Notes under the pieces: generated by a model | Databases searched by the model: none | The model's input: the letters and a program-made list of their open reading frames with translations, nothing else | Told to the model about the DNA's origin: nothing | Assembly (NCBI GenBank): GCA_018340805.1 | Contig: JACMZG010001914.1 | Coordinates: 26,734,543 to 26,798,542, forward strand | Direction: 5' to 3' | DNA: 64,000 nucleotides | DNA from: Microvelia longipes | Taxonomy: Eukaryota; Arthropoda; Insecta; Hemiptera; Veliidae | In this document: positions 1 through 10,340 of the stretch, one piece after another | How the letters are laid out: each line of letters begins with the position of its first letter | Position numbering within the stretch: position 1 is the stretch's first letter | Made by a program: the position numbers and the translations under genes

Positions 1-138
1 TTTTGTTTAGTTTTCAACTCTTTTCAACTTTCATAATAAATAAAATAATTGTCACAATAATTAAGTGGGAAACCCTTCGTAAAACTAAAACACTAGCGAA
101 CTTATAAAGAGAAACATTAATTACAAAATTTTTAAAAA

Positions 139-224
139 TATATTACAGCCGTATATATGTAAACTTAATATATTACAGCCGTATATATGTAAACTTAATA
201 TATATAACAGCCGTATATATGTAC
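139..224. repeat. 30-bp tandem repeat, about 3 copies
   Basis: Three copies of a unit containing ACAGCCGTATATATGTA follow each other. The first two are exactly 30 bp apart and the third is slightly rearranged. No coding signal is seen. The rest of 1-476 is AT-rich sequence without a recognisable feature. Confidence 0.8.
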
Positions 225-476
225 CGTTATTAATTTTAATAACCGTTTGCAAGATTTGCTAGAATTTCAAGCATATAATGCGTGAATAAGAGTTAAATAG
301 AAGGCTCATGAAGAAAGCAATGCTATGAACGAATATAAATATAAAGATGTTAAATTTCAAACCATTGCCATCTTGATAGTCTGATATTGTCTGCATAAGT
401 TTACATCTTAATTGAAACAATTTCACGTTCAAAACATTCTAAAATACCTCCAGGCAACAAATATTTCTTTTAACAC

Positions 477-719
477 TTGGGTAGTTTGCGGACAAGGAAA
501 ACTAGTTACCATTATGCCGGTTTATTAAAGACTTGCAACCCTAAGTTAAAAGTAAAAGTGACCCAACTAGAGGAGTTTGCTAATGGAATGGCTATCGATT
601 GTTTTGCCGACCCACATCTAATTGTGCATACACCTCTCTTCACCATTCATGGTAGTGAAAGTAGTATGGATGTGGACAATTACCTATCAATTGAAAATAC
701 CACCCGCATTGTCATGTGA
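477..719 (+). CDS. Weak candidate coding segment or terminal exon, unknown product
   Basis: An open stretch of about 80 codons ends in TGA at 717-719. It is less AT-rich than its surroundings and its composition is mixed rather than repetitive, for example TPLFTIHGSES near the end. No ATG opens it; the frame starts at a TTG. Just upstream, a pyrimidine-rich run ending in TAG (about 478-486) could be a splice acceptor, so a last coding exon is one reading. I recognise no domain and no neighbour supports it. It could equally be a transposon remnant or a chance open frame. Confidence 0.25.
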   Translation: MGSLRTRKTSYHYAGLLKTCNPKLKVKVTQLEEFANGMAIDCFADPHLIVHTPLFTIHGSESSMDVDNYLSIENTTRIVM

Positions 720-849
720 CGTTCCGTTAGCTCTGTTCTTTGTCCTGTATTCTATTCATGAACTCTCGTATTTTCAATTCTGAGCTATGACTCTTCCTTC
801 ATACTTAATTTACTTTACTCTCTGTAGAAAGTTTTAATTTGTTCGTTAA

Positions 850-1320
850 ATAATATGATAATAGTTATTTATGCACCAAGGGAGTAAATAATGCTATTAT
901 TTCTCTAAGCAGTTAGTTGGTTCCTCAAGCGAAAAAACCAAAGCATTTAACTCCCGAGACAAAACCGAGGAAGTTATGACTAATAATAATGTGTTTTATG
1001 TGTTAATCACTAACTTATTATTCCCTCCCCTATAAAACTCAGTAATTATTGCGAGGGGAAAAATAGTATTTTATGTCCAAGGTGCATACAAAATTTATCT
1101 CCAGACCCTGACGTAATTTAAGTTTATCATATTCTTATTTCATACGTTTTGTTGTATTTAATTTCAACTTTTTTGGGTCGGACTGCCCCTCATTTTAGGT
1201 GCCATAAAAAAAAAATACTCCAAACAACTTCCTTTGGCCTGAAACGGATTTTGAGTCCCCTTTATAGATCTTGGCGGGAGCTACTCCCGGGAAAGTGTTA
1301 AACAAATTTAACGATTCTCA
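850..1320 (+). repeat. Dispersed repeat family C, copy 1 (MITE-like)
   Basis: This starts with a TAGTTATTTATGCACC end and contains a run of CCCGAGRCxAAACCGAGG-type segments. It then has the inverted counterpart GGTGCATACAAAATTTATC before CTCCAG at about 1107. A further shared part (ACTCCAAACAACTT, CTGAAACGGATTTTGAG) continues to about 1320. Related copies are at 9092-9316, 27500-27975 (reverse) and 54225-54780. The inverted GTGCAT ends suggest a non-autonomous DNA transposon. No protein is encoded. Confidence 0.6.
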
Positions 1321-1494
1321 TTATAAAATTTTCATATTAATTTTTATATTAATAATTTTTATATAATTCAATTATATAAATTTATTAATACCGCGACAAA
1401 ATTAGGAGAAATACCCCCTTCTAATAACATTTAGGGACCCTAACCTATTATAGGAAACTTTTCGCCCCTTAAAACCAGTCAATAAACTTCACAT

Positions 1495-2115
1495 TATATA
1501 CAGTCTTGTAAAAACTGTTCGAACAGCCCTCTTTAATAAAAACCTGTTCGTACAATAAAAACCAGCTCTCTTAATAAAAACCTGTTACAGTTCCGTTCGT
1601 GCAGCTCTAATTAATAAAAACCTGTCGTACAGTCTCTTTATTAAAAACCTGTTCGTGCAGCTCTCAGAATAAAAACCTGTTTGTACAGCTCTCTTTAAGA
1701 AAAACCCGTTCGTGCAGCTCTCATTAATAAAAACCTGTTCGAGCAGCCCTCATTAAAACCTGTTCGTACAGCCTTCTTTGATAAAAAACCTGTTCGTACA
1801 CATAAAACCTGTTTGTGCAGTCTCATTAATAAAAACCTGTTCATACAGCCCTCTTTAATAAAAACCTGTTCGTGCAGCTCTCATAAATAAAAACCTGTTC
1901 GTACAGCTCTCATTAATAAAACCTGTTCGTGCAGCTCTCATTAATAAAAACCTGTTCGAGCAGCCCTCATTAAACCTGTTCGTACAGCCTTCTTTGAAAA
2001 AACCTGTTCGTACACCCTCTTTAATAAAAACTGTTCGAGCAGCCTTATTAATAAAAACCTGTTCGTACAGCCTTCTTTGATAAAAACCGTTTGGTACACC
2101 CCTTTTTTAAAAGGG
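1495..2115. repeat. Degenerate ~28-bp tandem array
   Basis: About 20 irregular units carry the core AATAAAAACCTGTTCGTACA followed by GCTCTC or GCCCTC and ATT. Unit length varies through small deletions. Open frames on the reverse strand here only read through this repeat and are not treated as genes. Confidence 0.85.
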
Positions 2116-2129
2116 GTCTCCACCAAAAC

Positions 2130-2610
2130 GTAAGACCCTTCCTTAAGATGCAGGGAAGCAATTTTTCTAAATTCACCTTAAGTTTATAACACCCTAGACA
2201 GCCAAGACATTTGTTTATATATATCCACAGGTCGAGCAAAGCGAGATCAAATTTGTGGGGAAAAGCGCGGAAGTACCCGATTTTTTAAATTTTTCATTAA
2301 ATAAAATGTTTTTTTTAAAATACAGTTAAATATAATATTTTATTTGTATAAGGTACCGGATTTTAAGATGACAGTAATTTAAGTTTTATTGAGTCGAATC
2401 AAGTGCTCTTCAGAATAAATTGATTTAAAAATATCCATAAATACTGCAAAAACAGCCAATGTAAAGTCAATAATCGTCAAGATTTTTGAGGAGTACCCAC
2501 TTAAAATCTGTTGTAAACATTCTTCTACTTGTCCCCCTCCCCTAAGCTGATAGAGTTTATAAGGTGATTCAATAGGAGGGTTTTTATAAATGAAATCAAT
2601 TTTTTTGTGA
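2130..2610. other. AT-rich stretch, nothing recognised
   Basis: A short GAGCAAAGCGAG string near 2233 resembles the signature of dispersed family A, but no clear copy follows. No open frame or structured repeat is supported. Confidence 0.5.
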
Positions 2611-2615
2611 TGTTA

Positions 2616-2616
2616 G

Positions 2617-2679
<63 letters not shown>

Positions 2680-2685
2680 TTATTT

Positions 2686-2716
<31 letters not shown>

Positions 2717-2724
2717 ATATATAA
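2616..2724. repeat. (AT)n microsatellite
   Basis: An interrupted alternating AT run of roughly 100 bp. Open frames rich in I and Y on both strands are artefacts of this repeat. Confidence 0.95.
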
Positions 2725-2867
2725 AATATACGTCAAAGCGTGGAATATACGTCATTGCAGGTATTAATACTACATTTTTCAACATGATGTTTAATAAAAA
2801 ATAAAACACACTAGAATTAAAAACAATTAATATATTGTCAACCACAATAGTATAAAAAATTATAACT

Positions 2868-2896
2868 GACCGGTTTCGACTTTACGTCATCATCAG
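2868..2896 (-). ncRNA. Hammerhead-ribozyme-like motif (left arm)
   Basis: On the minus strand the order is CUGAUGA, one extra U, helix II GAC/GUC closed by GUAAA, then GAA, then A-CCGG-U, then C. This matches C3-A9, G12-A14, the A15.1-U16.1 pair and H17 of the family. The predicted cleavage is after GUC. Helix III has only three possible pairs with no loop, as in minimal hammerheads thought to act as dimers. The extra U between A9 and helix II departs from the usual consensus, so activity is uncertain. Confidence 0.5.
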
Positions 2897-2921
2897 AGCT
2901 GTTATTAGTTTGAAAACTGCT

Positions 2922-2950
2922 CTGATGATGATGTAAAGTCGAAACCGGTC
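2922..2950 (+). ncRNA. Hammerhead-ribozyme-like motif (right arm)
   Basis: This is the same motif on the plus strand. It differs from the left arm by one transition in helix II, which turns a C-G pair into a U-G wobble (GAU/GUC), so pairing survives. Core bases CUGAUGA, GAA and GUC are intact. Downstream AGUUAU could pair in helix I with bases before CUGAUGA, but only weakly. Confidence 0.5.
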
Positions 2951-3125
2951 AGTTATGATTTTTTATATTGTTGTTGACAATATATTAATTGTTTTTAATT
3001 CTAATGTGTTTTTTATTTAACATCAGGGTGTTTAAACTCACTTAAATCGCTCTTACATTGGAAAAACCCTTTTAAATGGGTTATCACAAGTTTTTAAATA
3101 AACTGATTAGAAGTTGAAAATGAAA

Positions 3126-3205
3126 ACTTTTAATTCTAGTGTTTTTTTTTTTTTAAACACCAATCTCGGTCAAAACAACTAATGATTTAATAAATTATGC
3201 TTTGA
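3126..3205. repeat. Pseudo-LTR end fragment and flank, copy 1 of a local duplication
   Basis: TTTTAATTCTAGTGTTTTT followed by AAACACCAATCTC and AACTAATGATTTA resembles the outer end of the 2786-3024 arms. It is partly repeated at 3646-3745 with the same AACTAATGATTTA continuation, so the two are related. The sequence between them (3205-3645) is AT-rich with nothing recognised. Confidence 0.45.
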
Positions 3206-3645
3206 CAGACGTCCTAAAGTTAATACAGGATGGACCAAAAGTCTCCCACATCCTTTTCAAAATAAAACTTAAAGAAACAAGGGGTACATTTTGTGTAAAG
3301 GGTTCTTCTTTTTGGCGGTGTAGTAAACTTCGAGTGTCCCTTATAACACTGAATTTCGCGAAAAAATTGGACTAATGCATACTTTTATTGGTTTTTTAAT
3401 CCGGGGGTTAAATACAAGACATTTTGCCCCTATGCTTCCTATGCTATTTTATAAAAATAAAAATATTTTTCTCTAAGAAATTGGTTCCCAAAGTTTATAA
3501 ATTGATAATTTCAATCCAAAATTAAAACTTAAGTATTGAAGTTAGAGAGAAGTTGCTAAAAATAAAAAGGCCTTATTTTTATTTGGCTAAGAACACAAAT
3601 TACTCATAGTATTTATAGACACAAATAGTGCCAGAAGTAAGTAAG

Positions 3646-3745
3646 AAGTTAATTCTAATGTGTGTTTTTTATTAAACATCAGGGCGAGTCTATACCACAA
3701 TTTCTCCGCCAAAAAAAACTAATGATTTACTCAATTTTTCAATGT
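3646..3745. repeat. Pseudo-LTR end fragment and flank, copy 2
   Basis: TTAATTCTAATGTGTG and ATTAAACATCAGGG match the right end of the palindrome at 3001-3027. AACTAATGATTTA then follows, as in copy 1. The sequence from 3745 to 4120 shows no feature. Confidence 0.45.
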
Positions 3746-4122
3746 TGACCGCCTATACAGATTCCTGCAATGACGTCACACGTCATTCATAAAAAACTCA
3801 GGTTATAACCTCCAAATGCGTTTGGTTTGTTTACATCGAATTGAATCACCTTATAAATAACTAAATTTTAGCCTCTCCCTTTCATAATTCTAAAAGAAGT
3901 CGCTAAAAGTGTCAATAAAGTACAACAGCACGAGTAAATACTACAAATTATTTATACACTCAAACTTTTACCAGTAAAGTAATTATTAAAAGTATATTCC
4001 AGATAACAATACCTGAAACAAAAGAAAAAGGAAAAATATTAATTTTTAAATTACACATAAAGTAAAAATATAAGAAGATATCAACTTAGCTGTCAAATAT
4101 AGACCTAAGTCTAAATAACTTA

Positions 4123-4509
4123 ATACTACCGAGTTTAGCAAACCATTATTAGTTGGCAGCAATATAATTGTGCGAAAGACACCTGGGAAATTTAGCAAGC
4201 GAAATGCTATGCTAAATGCTATCCTGGGATCTATTCCATAATTTGATATTCGTCATTATTGATGGCTCGATGTAATGTCATGTCCCCACTTTGTTTCGTT
4301 ACGTCTAACTTATCTTCAGGCTCTGTCACCGCCCTGATTTCTTAGAAGTAACGAAACAGAGTGGGACATGGCATCGAGCCATTAATAGAGACGAATATCG
4401 AATTATGGAATAGTTGCCACAAGTAGTATTGCATTTTGCTTATTTCCTAGGTGTCTCTCGCACAATCACATTGTGTCAACTATTTATGTTTTGTAAAACT
4501 CGGTAGTAT
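4123..4509. mobile_element. Foldback/MITE-like inverted repeat
   Basis: Arms 4123-4302 and 4348-4509 are diverged inverted copies around a ~45-bp spacer. The outer ends are ATACTACCGAG and CTCGGTAGTAT. Inner landmarks are ATTCGTCATTATTGATGGCTCGATG on the left and its counterpart on the right. No coding capacity is present. A partial third arm in the orientation of the right arm lies at 4628-4690. Confidence 0.7.
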
Positions 4510-4627
4510 CATATAATATACATGCTTTGCTTGCCATGCATGATGGCGGCAAGAGACCACCGCTCATCTCTGGTAAACACTTTATATTCTTGAATATATT
4601 TGGTCAGAATGAGTTCAGGCCCTGTCG

Positions 4628-4690
4628 GCGACATGACATTACGTCGAGCCATTAATGATGACGAATATCGAATAATGGAACAGTTTACAG
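4628..4690. repeat. Third, partial arm of the 4.1-4.5 kb inverted repeat
   Basis: CGTCGAGCCATTAATGATGA, ACGAATATCGAATAATGGA and ACAGTTT align with the right arm of the adjacent foldback. More of the arm (TTGCACAATTATATT) reappears at about 4860 after a tandem duplication. Confidence 0.6.
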
Positions 4691-4726
4691 ATTTAGCATA
4701 TTGCATTCCTCTTGTACAAATTGTTA

Positions 4727-4846
4727 CATTACTCCTTTGATACATTTCCTCTTAAACAAATTGTTACACTGTTACATTTCCTCTTACATTACTCCTTTGA
4801 TACATTTCCTCTTGAACAAATTGTTACACTGTTACATTTCCTCTGG
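4727..4846. repeat. 60-bp tandem duplication
   Basis: Two copies exactly 60 bp apart contain ACATTACTCCTTTGATACAT and TTGTTACACTGTTACATT. Because 60 is divisible by three, overlapping forward open frames run through them; these are not considered genes. Confidence 0.9.
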
Positions 4847-5104
4847 TACAAATGGTGTTTCTTGCACAATTATATTATGGAACTAAGCTTCTCTATCTTA
4901 CTTATCAAAACAAGGGCCCCTTCGCACCCCACTTTTTGGGCTCAGATAACTCGAAAACTATTGTAGCCACATATGTGTTTCAGGTCTTATTGGACAATGA
5001 ACTAAATCACTTAAGACAAGCTCAAGAAATTACTTCTGGCAACCAATTGTTTCAAATATTTTTCAAATAATTTGAGATGGCCACCATTTTGTTACACTGT
5101 GTTG

Positions 5105-5350
5105 CATTTTTCCTAAAATCTATTTAGGTCTGTTTCTTATAGGACATGATATTCAGCGAATTTTCAAAGAAAAAATGAGCTTATGAGATTAGGGACATGG
5201 AGGAGGGGAGTAAGGAGGAAGGAGGGGGATCCATGATCAAGAACACACAACACACACACACACACACACATATATATATTATATAATATATATATATATT
5301 ATATATATATATATATTATATATATATATATAATATATATATAAGTAATT
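5105..5350 (+). repeat. Family B fragment with (CA)n and (AT)n tract
   Basis: AAAAATGAGCTTATGAG, TTAGGGACATGGAGGAGG and a purine-rich run are followed by (CA)n at 5249-5268 and (AT)n to about 5343. The same leader precedes AT tracts at 52797 (plus strand) and, reversed, at 25850 and 32600. That defines a microsatellite-carrying dispersed repeat. Confidence 0.7.
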
Positions 5351-5352
5351 AA

Positions 5353-6640
5353 TTAATTAAGAGATTGGTGAATGGACTGGCGCGATCGGCAAAAATATAT
5401 TGGGGCATTGGCAGTGACGCAATGAAGGTCATTTATGACGGTGCATTCCTTCCGACAATTCTGTATGCGCTGCCTGCTTGGTACTCTGCCTTGAAGAAGA
5501 AATATAATCTAAATCAATTGGAAAGAATGCAAAGACTGATTGGTTTAAGAATTATACACGGATTTAGAACTGTATCACGAAATGCTACGTGTGTTATAGC
5601 TGATATAATACCAATTGGTATAAAAGCAGAGATGTTAAAGGTCCAGTATCATGCTAAAAAATCTCTACCTTTAGATTTGTCCTTGTCAGAAAACTATGGA
5701 ATATTCAACGTGGAGTCACAACGTCATTGCTCGCAGTGGGAACATCCAGCTGAAAGAATCCAGGTTACCGAATTCGATGAAACTATCAAATATAGCATCT
5801 CCATCTTCACTGACGGCAGCAAGACTGAAGAATCTAAAGTTGGTTCTCTTATGTGCTTAATAACAGAAGGAATAGAAGTAACTCATGGGAAATTCAGATT
5901 AAGCAACGATTGCTCTAACAATCAGGCAGAAGCTCTTGGGATACTTAAAGCGTTAGAATGGTTGGAGAATACCAATAACACTATGGTTTCTATTCAAACG
6001 GACAGTAAAGTTACCGAACATGCTCTAAAGAATTGCAACAACCATAGTTTCTTAATAGAAGCAATCAGACAGAAAATACGACATCTAAAAACCAACCTCA
6101 ACATCGATGTTGCTATAGGTTGGACGAAAGTTCACTCCGGTACAACGGTAATGAAGAAGCGGATCGTCTGGCAAAAGAAAGCAGCAATGACCTGAACTAG
6201 AAGTGTCTACGATAAAGTCCCTGGGAGTCATGTGAAGCGGATATGTCGACTGAAAGGCGAAGAAAAGTGGAATTTAGGATGGCAGACTTCAACCAAAGGA
6301 GTCTGGACGAGAAGTTCTTCCCCCAGATCAAAACTCGCACCTCTGCCAGCATCTTAAAATCAACATCTTCTCACTCAGGTACTGTCAGGACACGTAGGTT
6401 TGGACAGTATTTACATCGTTTTGGACGTCGAGAACTCGCCTAATTGTTTCTGTTCAGCTGGCGTACCACAGACCTAAGACACTTAATGTATGACTGCGAG
6501 ATATTAGAAGAAGAAAGGCACATCCTGCAAATGGAAGTTGAAGCAGCAAACATGACTTGGCCACTCCAGTCAACCAACTTATATCTTCAAGTATCTACTT
6601 CCACTTCCTCAACTACCTGAAAAAAATGGAAACAAAAATT
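5353..6640 (+). pseudogene. 5'-truncated non-LTR retrotransposon (R1/I-like): RT C-terminus, RNase H, zinc-finger tail
   Basis: The first 276-codon frame (to 6195) begins beyond the reverse-transcriptase catalytic palm, so the element is truncated at its 5' side, abutting the AT tract. It then shows an RNase H domain: FTDGSK, NQAEALGILKALEWL, IQTDSK, and a WTKVHSG strand. The final part (NEEADRLAKE) continues only after a frame change near 6140. Further shifts follow. The 3' part contains a C-x-C...H...C finger (FCSAGVPQTLRHLMYDC, about 6450-6500), as in R1/I/Jockey-type ORF2 tails. A T-rich region and a short (ATCT)n run at 7005-7027 lie downstream. It is dead as a gene; clade assignment is by motif style only. 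Confidence 0.85.
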
Positions 6641-7419
6641 ATGAAAAGAATTTAAACAATAAATGTATAATATCATTAAAATGTATTATTATTTGTATTT
6701 TTTTTGTGTATAATTTGTATTTTTTTTTTAAATTGTATTTTTCTAATTTTTGTTTTCTTTGTGTACAATTTGTATTTTGTGTGTACAATTGGGTTTGAAT
6801 TTTCATTATGTGCAATTGTGTGGTAATTTTTGTGTGTATATTTTTTTTTTCATCTTATTTGTCTTAACTTGTATTTTTTGTATATTTGTAATTTTTATTT
6901 TTAAATTGTAAACAAGAACATTTTACTTATATTAATATATAAACCCTAATATTATCCTAATAATATCCTCATATTAATATATAAAACACCCTAATACATC
7001 ATGCCCTTCTATCTATCTATCTATCTGAAATAACTACTCATGAATATATATCAGTACAGAATTACTTCCTTAAAACTCCTTAAAGTCAAGCAGAATTTTC
7101 TTACTTACCTATAGAGTAATAAGAATGTACCTAACCTATAGTTGTAATGTAAGTACAAGTAAAGATTGCAACTTGCAGATGCATAAGGATAAGTAAGTAT
7201 AAAATTATGGAAAAATGCTGCTGAATAAACAGTTGAATAAACAGTCTAGTTGAATAAACAGGACTTGCTAGAATATGATGAAATAAAAGAAAACTGAAAA
7301 GTGCAATATTGTATATATGTTAAAATTATATTTATTAAGTTAATGTAAGACTTACCTTATTCTTTGATCGTAAGTTTGTATTACCATTAAACTAAGCGTG
7401 CAATAATTTTTGGAGCACG

Positions 7420-7420
<1 letters not shown>
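6640..7420. other. AT-rich stretch with TTTGTATTTTT-type low complexity and (ATCT)n
   Basis: 6660-6920 is T-rich with repeated GTGTACAATTTGTATTTT phrases, possibly part of the LINE 3' untranslated region. (ATCT)n sits at 7005-7027. The rest shows no feature. Confidence 0.5.
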
Positions 7421-8320
<900 letters not shown>

Positions 8321-8472
8321 CGGAGCGGCTCTCAGCTCCCACGCCGCGGAGCGGCAAAGAGACCGAAGGACTCTTGTTTTACTAAGTTTTATCTCTGTTT
8401 GACCGTTTGTCCTTTACCTTAATAACAATAATAATAAAATTATACATAGATAGTAGATATTTATGCCATAAG

Positions 8473-8565
8473 GCTGAGAAGTGTGTCTTTATGTCACGGC
8501 AATTAGATTTACCGACGAGCGAAGCGAGTCGGGAAAAATTGCCAAGACATAAAGACATTCTCAGC
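8473..8565. repeat. Inverted repeat bearing the GACGAGCGAAGCGAGTC motif in its loop
   Basis: GCTGAGAAGTGTGTCTTTATG on the left pairs with AGACATAAAGACATTCTCAGC on the right. GGCAATT/AATTGCC continues the stem. The loop contains GACGAGCGAAGCGAGTC, the signature of dispersed family A. Confidence 0.7.
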
Positions 8566-8886
8566 TATTTTTTGAGGTAGCACTAATTAAATAAACTGCG
8601 CTATATACTTAATTAAAAAAATAATCTACGAACAAAAACAGAAAAAAATGAACGTTTTTAAAGAAACCTCATGAAGGTTTTACACAGATTGTTTTTTTAA
8701 ACACGCTACATTACAGTAATGGCGGTAATATATGAATTACTTTTACGTCCTAGGAGTTTTTTTTACATTCATTATTGTCCTCGGAGGTGAAAAGTACTAA
8801 ATAACCTCCTATAACAATAATGTTTGGCTTCTCATCCTAAAAACGGTCCAATAGAGTGCTCAATTACGTACTACCTCAAAAAATAA
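8565..8886. mobile_element. MITE-like element, ~322 bp
   Basis: Ends CTATTTTTTGAGGTAG (8565-8580) and CTACCTCAAAAAATAA (8871-8886) are inverted copies. No open frame is present. No second copy is seen in the window, so this rests only on the terminal repeats. Confidence 0.45.
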
Positions 8887-9091
8887 TATTTATCCATACA
8901 TACAAACAACCATAGAGATATATACTAGAGGGGGAATTGCATATCTTACACATTGAGAGGCCTGAAACATCTTTTTGGGGCTTTCAGAGGCTCTGTGTAA
9001 CCTCATTGAAACCTCTTTTCAAAGTGAGTTTAGATTATAATAATTCAATTAGTTTTGGCTTGTCGGACACTATTTGTGTTTAAATATGTAT

Positions 9092-9316
9092 TATAATAGT
9101 TATTTATGCACCTAGCGAATAATGACCCCCATTATAACCCTGGTCACTGTAATGATTCTTAAGGCTGAAAGCCGAAGGAATCATGATTTATAAATCCCGA
9201 GGCGCAAGCCGAGGGAATTATTTATTTTAATCCCCAGGCTTTAGCCGAGGGAGATAATTTGACGAGGGTTATTATAGGGCATTATTCACGAGGTGCATAC
9301 AAAAATTTATCTCCAG
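9092..9316 (+). repeat. Dispersed repeat family C, copy 2
   Basis: It runs from TTATTTATGCACCTAGCGAATAATG to CATTATTCACGAGGTGCATAC plus TTTATCTCCAG. The interior has alternating GGCTGAAAGCCGAAGGAAT, CCGAGGCGCAAGCCGAGGG and AGGCTTTAGCCGAGGGAG units. The terminal GTGCAT blocks are inverted, as in the copies at 850 and 27500. Confidence 0.6.
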
Positions 9317-9392
9317 AAGGAAAAACAATATATATGAAACAAAAAACTGTATTTGTTTATATATAGAATCAATGAAACATAATTATACTATT

Positions 9393-9533
9393 TTATGCAA
9401 AATTAACAAAAATACATTGTAATATATTAACCGTATTTGCTTCGTCATCTATACAAGACGGTTGAGGATTATCGGGGATATCGGGAAACAATTCATCTAT
9501 GTCGTTTACTACCATTTCATTATCACTTTCCAT
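9393..9533 (-). CDS. Candidate 46-residue acidic peptide or first coding exon
   Basis: An ATG at 9531-9533 opens a frame of 46 codons to a TAA at 9393-9395. The translation starts MESDNEMVVNDIDELF and is acidic in its first 32 residues, unlike the I/Y/K-rich translations of this AT-rich background. A GT shortly before the end (after GCAAATACG) could be a donor. It lies between two TTTATCTCCAG-type family C ends, so it may be the N-terminus of a transposon protein. No known domain is recognised. Confidence 0.3.
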   Translation of the reverse strand: MESDNEMVVNDIDELFPDIPDNPQPSCIDDEANTVNILQCIFVNFA

Positions 9534-9776
9534 TGTAAACAACCGCACTAAATCCTTTTATGATAAATATAACAGGAATATTACTTGAAAGATAAGAAAA
9601 AACTTAGTAAAAAAGTAGGTATATCGTCAAAACAGATTTGATAAAGAAATTTGTTTGCAGACAGCTGGGATTTAATGAATCAGTGCTGCCAACATAACTC
9701 TGTTTACTCAAAATTCTTTACGTAGATTTTTGAATCTGTAATTTTAACCACTCAATAATTAAGTTGACTAAGCTGG

Positions 9777-9827
9777 ATTATAACCCGGCGGGAAATAATA
9801 AATTATTATTTCCCGCCGGGTTATAAT
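9777..9827. repeat. Perfect 25-bp inverted repeat, 1-nt spacer
   Basis: Arms 9777-9801 and 9803-9827 match without mismatch and include the GC-rich block AACCCGGCGGGAAATAAT. A TTTATCTCCAG end in reverse (CTTCTGGAGATAAACT) follows at 9885-9900, linking it to family C. It could form a stable hairpin or cruciform. Confidence 0.95.
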
Positions 9828-10024
9828 GACGATCAACGGTCATTATTACATAAAAACAAGCCCCGAAATGTTTTGATTATTACCCTTCTGGAGATAAACT
9901 TTTTTTCATACTTATTTCCGTAATTTTGTCCCGTTTATTTGATTACATTGAAAGCCAAAGTTAGTCAGGTTATTTTTTCGATGTTTCAAAATTCAACCAA
10001 TAACCTTAGCTATAACATCTGTAG

Positions 10025-10340
10025 GAAACAACATTATATTTACTTTTTCTCACCTAAAACCGTAGGTATAAGAAAAAGTATTGTGTTTACTCTACAAATC
10101 CAAAACCGAGGTTTCAAAATAATTATCTCATAATACAGGCATTTTTATGACGCTCTAAGTGGTTTTCATCATGCTGTCTGTCTGTGTATCTGTGTCACGC
10201 ATAACTTCCGCTGTGTTAATGTCTCATTAACGCTGTGTTAATGAGAGTTGAAACTTGGCACAAAAAAATACTCGAAGTATAGTTGAGCTGCCCAAAATAT
10301 GATATTTTTAGACAATGACAACCTATTTTGCTGAGCCATC
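10025..10340 (+). repeat. Dispersed family A copy (5' half)
   Basis: CTAAAACCGTAGGTATAAGA, AAAAGTATTGTGTTTACTC, a CCGAGGTTTCA block, TCTAAGTGGTTTTCA and CTGTCTGTCTGTGTATCTG are in the same order as in the near-complete copy at 50495-51265. No conserved open frame is shared between copies. Confidence 0.7.

Larger units (their letters stand above)
2786..3024. mobile_element. Palindromic element, probable inverted pair of Penelope-type pseudo-LTR ends
   Basis: Two arms of about 114 and 106 bp (2786-2899 and 2919-3024) are inverted copies around a 19-bp spacer. Each arm carries the motif GACCGGTTTCGAC ... CATCATCAG in opposite orientation. Read as RNA, this has the conserved core of a hammerhead ribozyme. 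Pseudo-LTRs of Penelope-like retroelements are known to carry minimal hammerheads and often occur inverted. The assignment to that class is an inference, because no coding part lies between the arms here. Confidence 0.6.

Noticed and set aside
1495..2115. CRISPR-like array of short repeats
   Set aside because: Units of ~28 bp follow each other without unique spacers, and the window is eukaryotic in every other respect.
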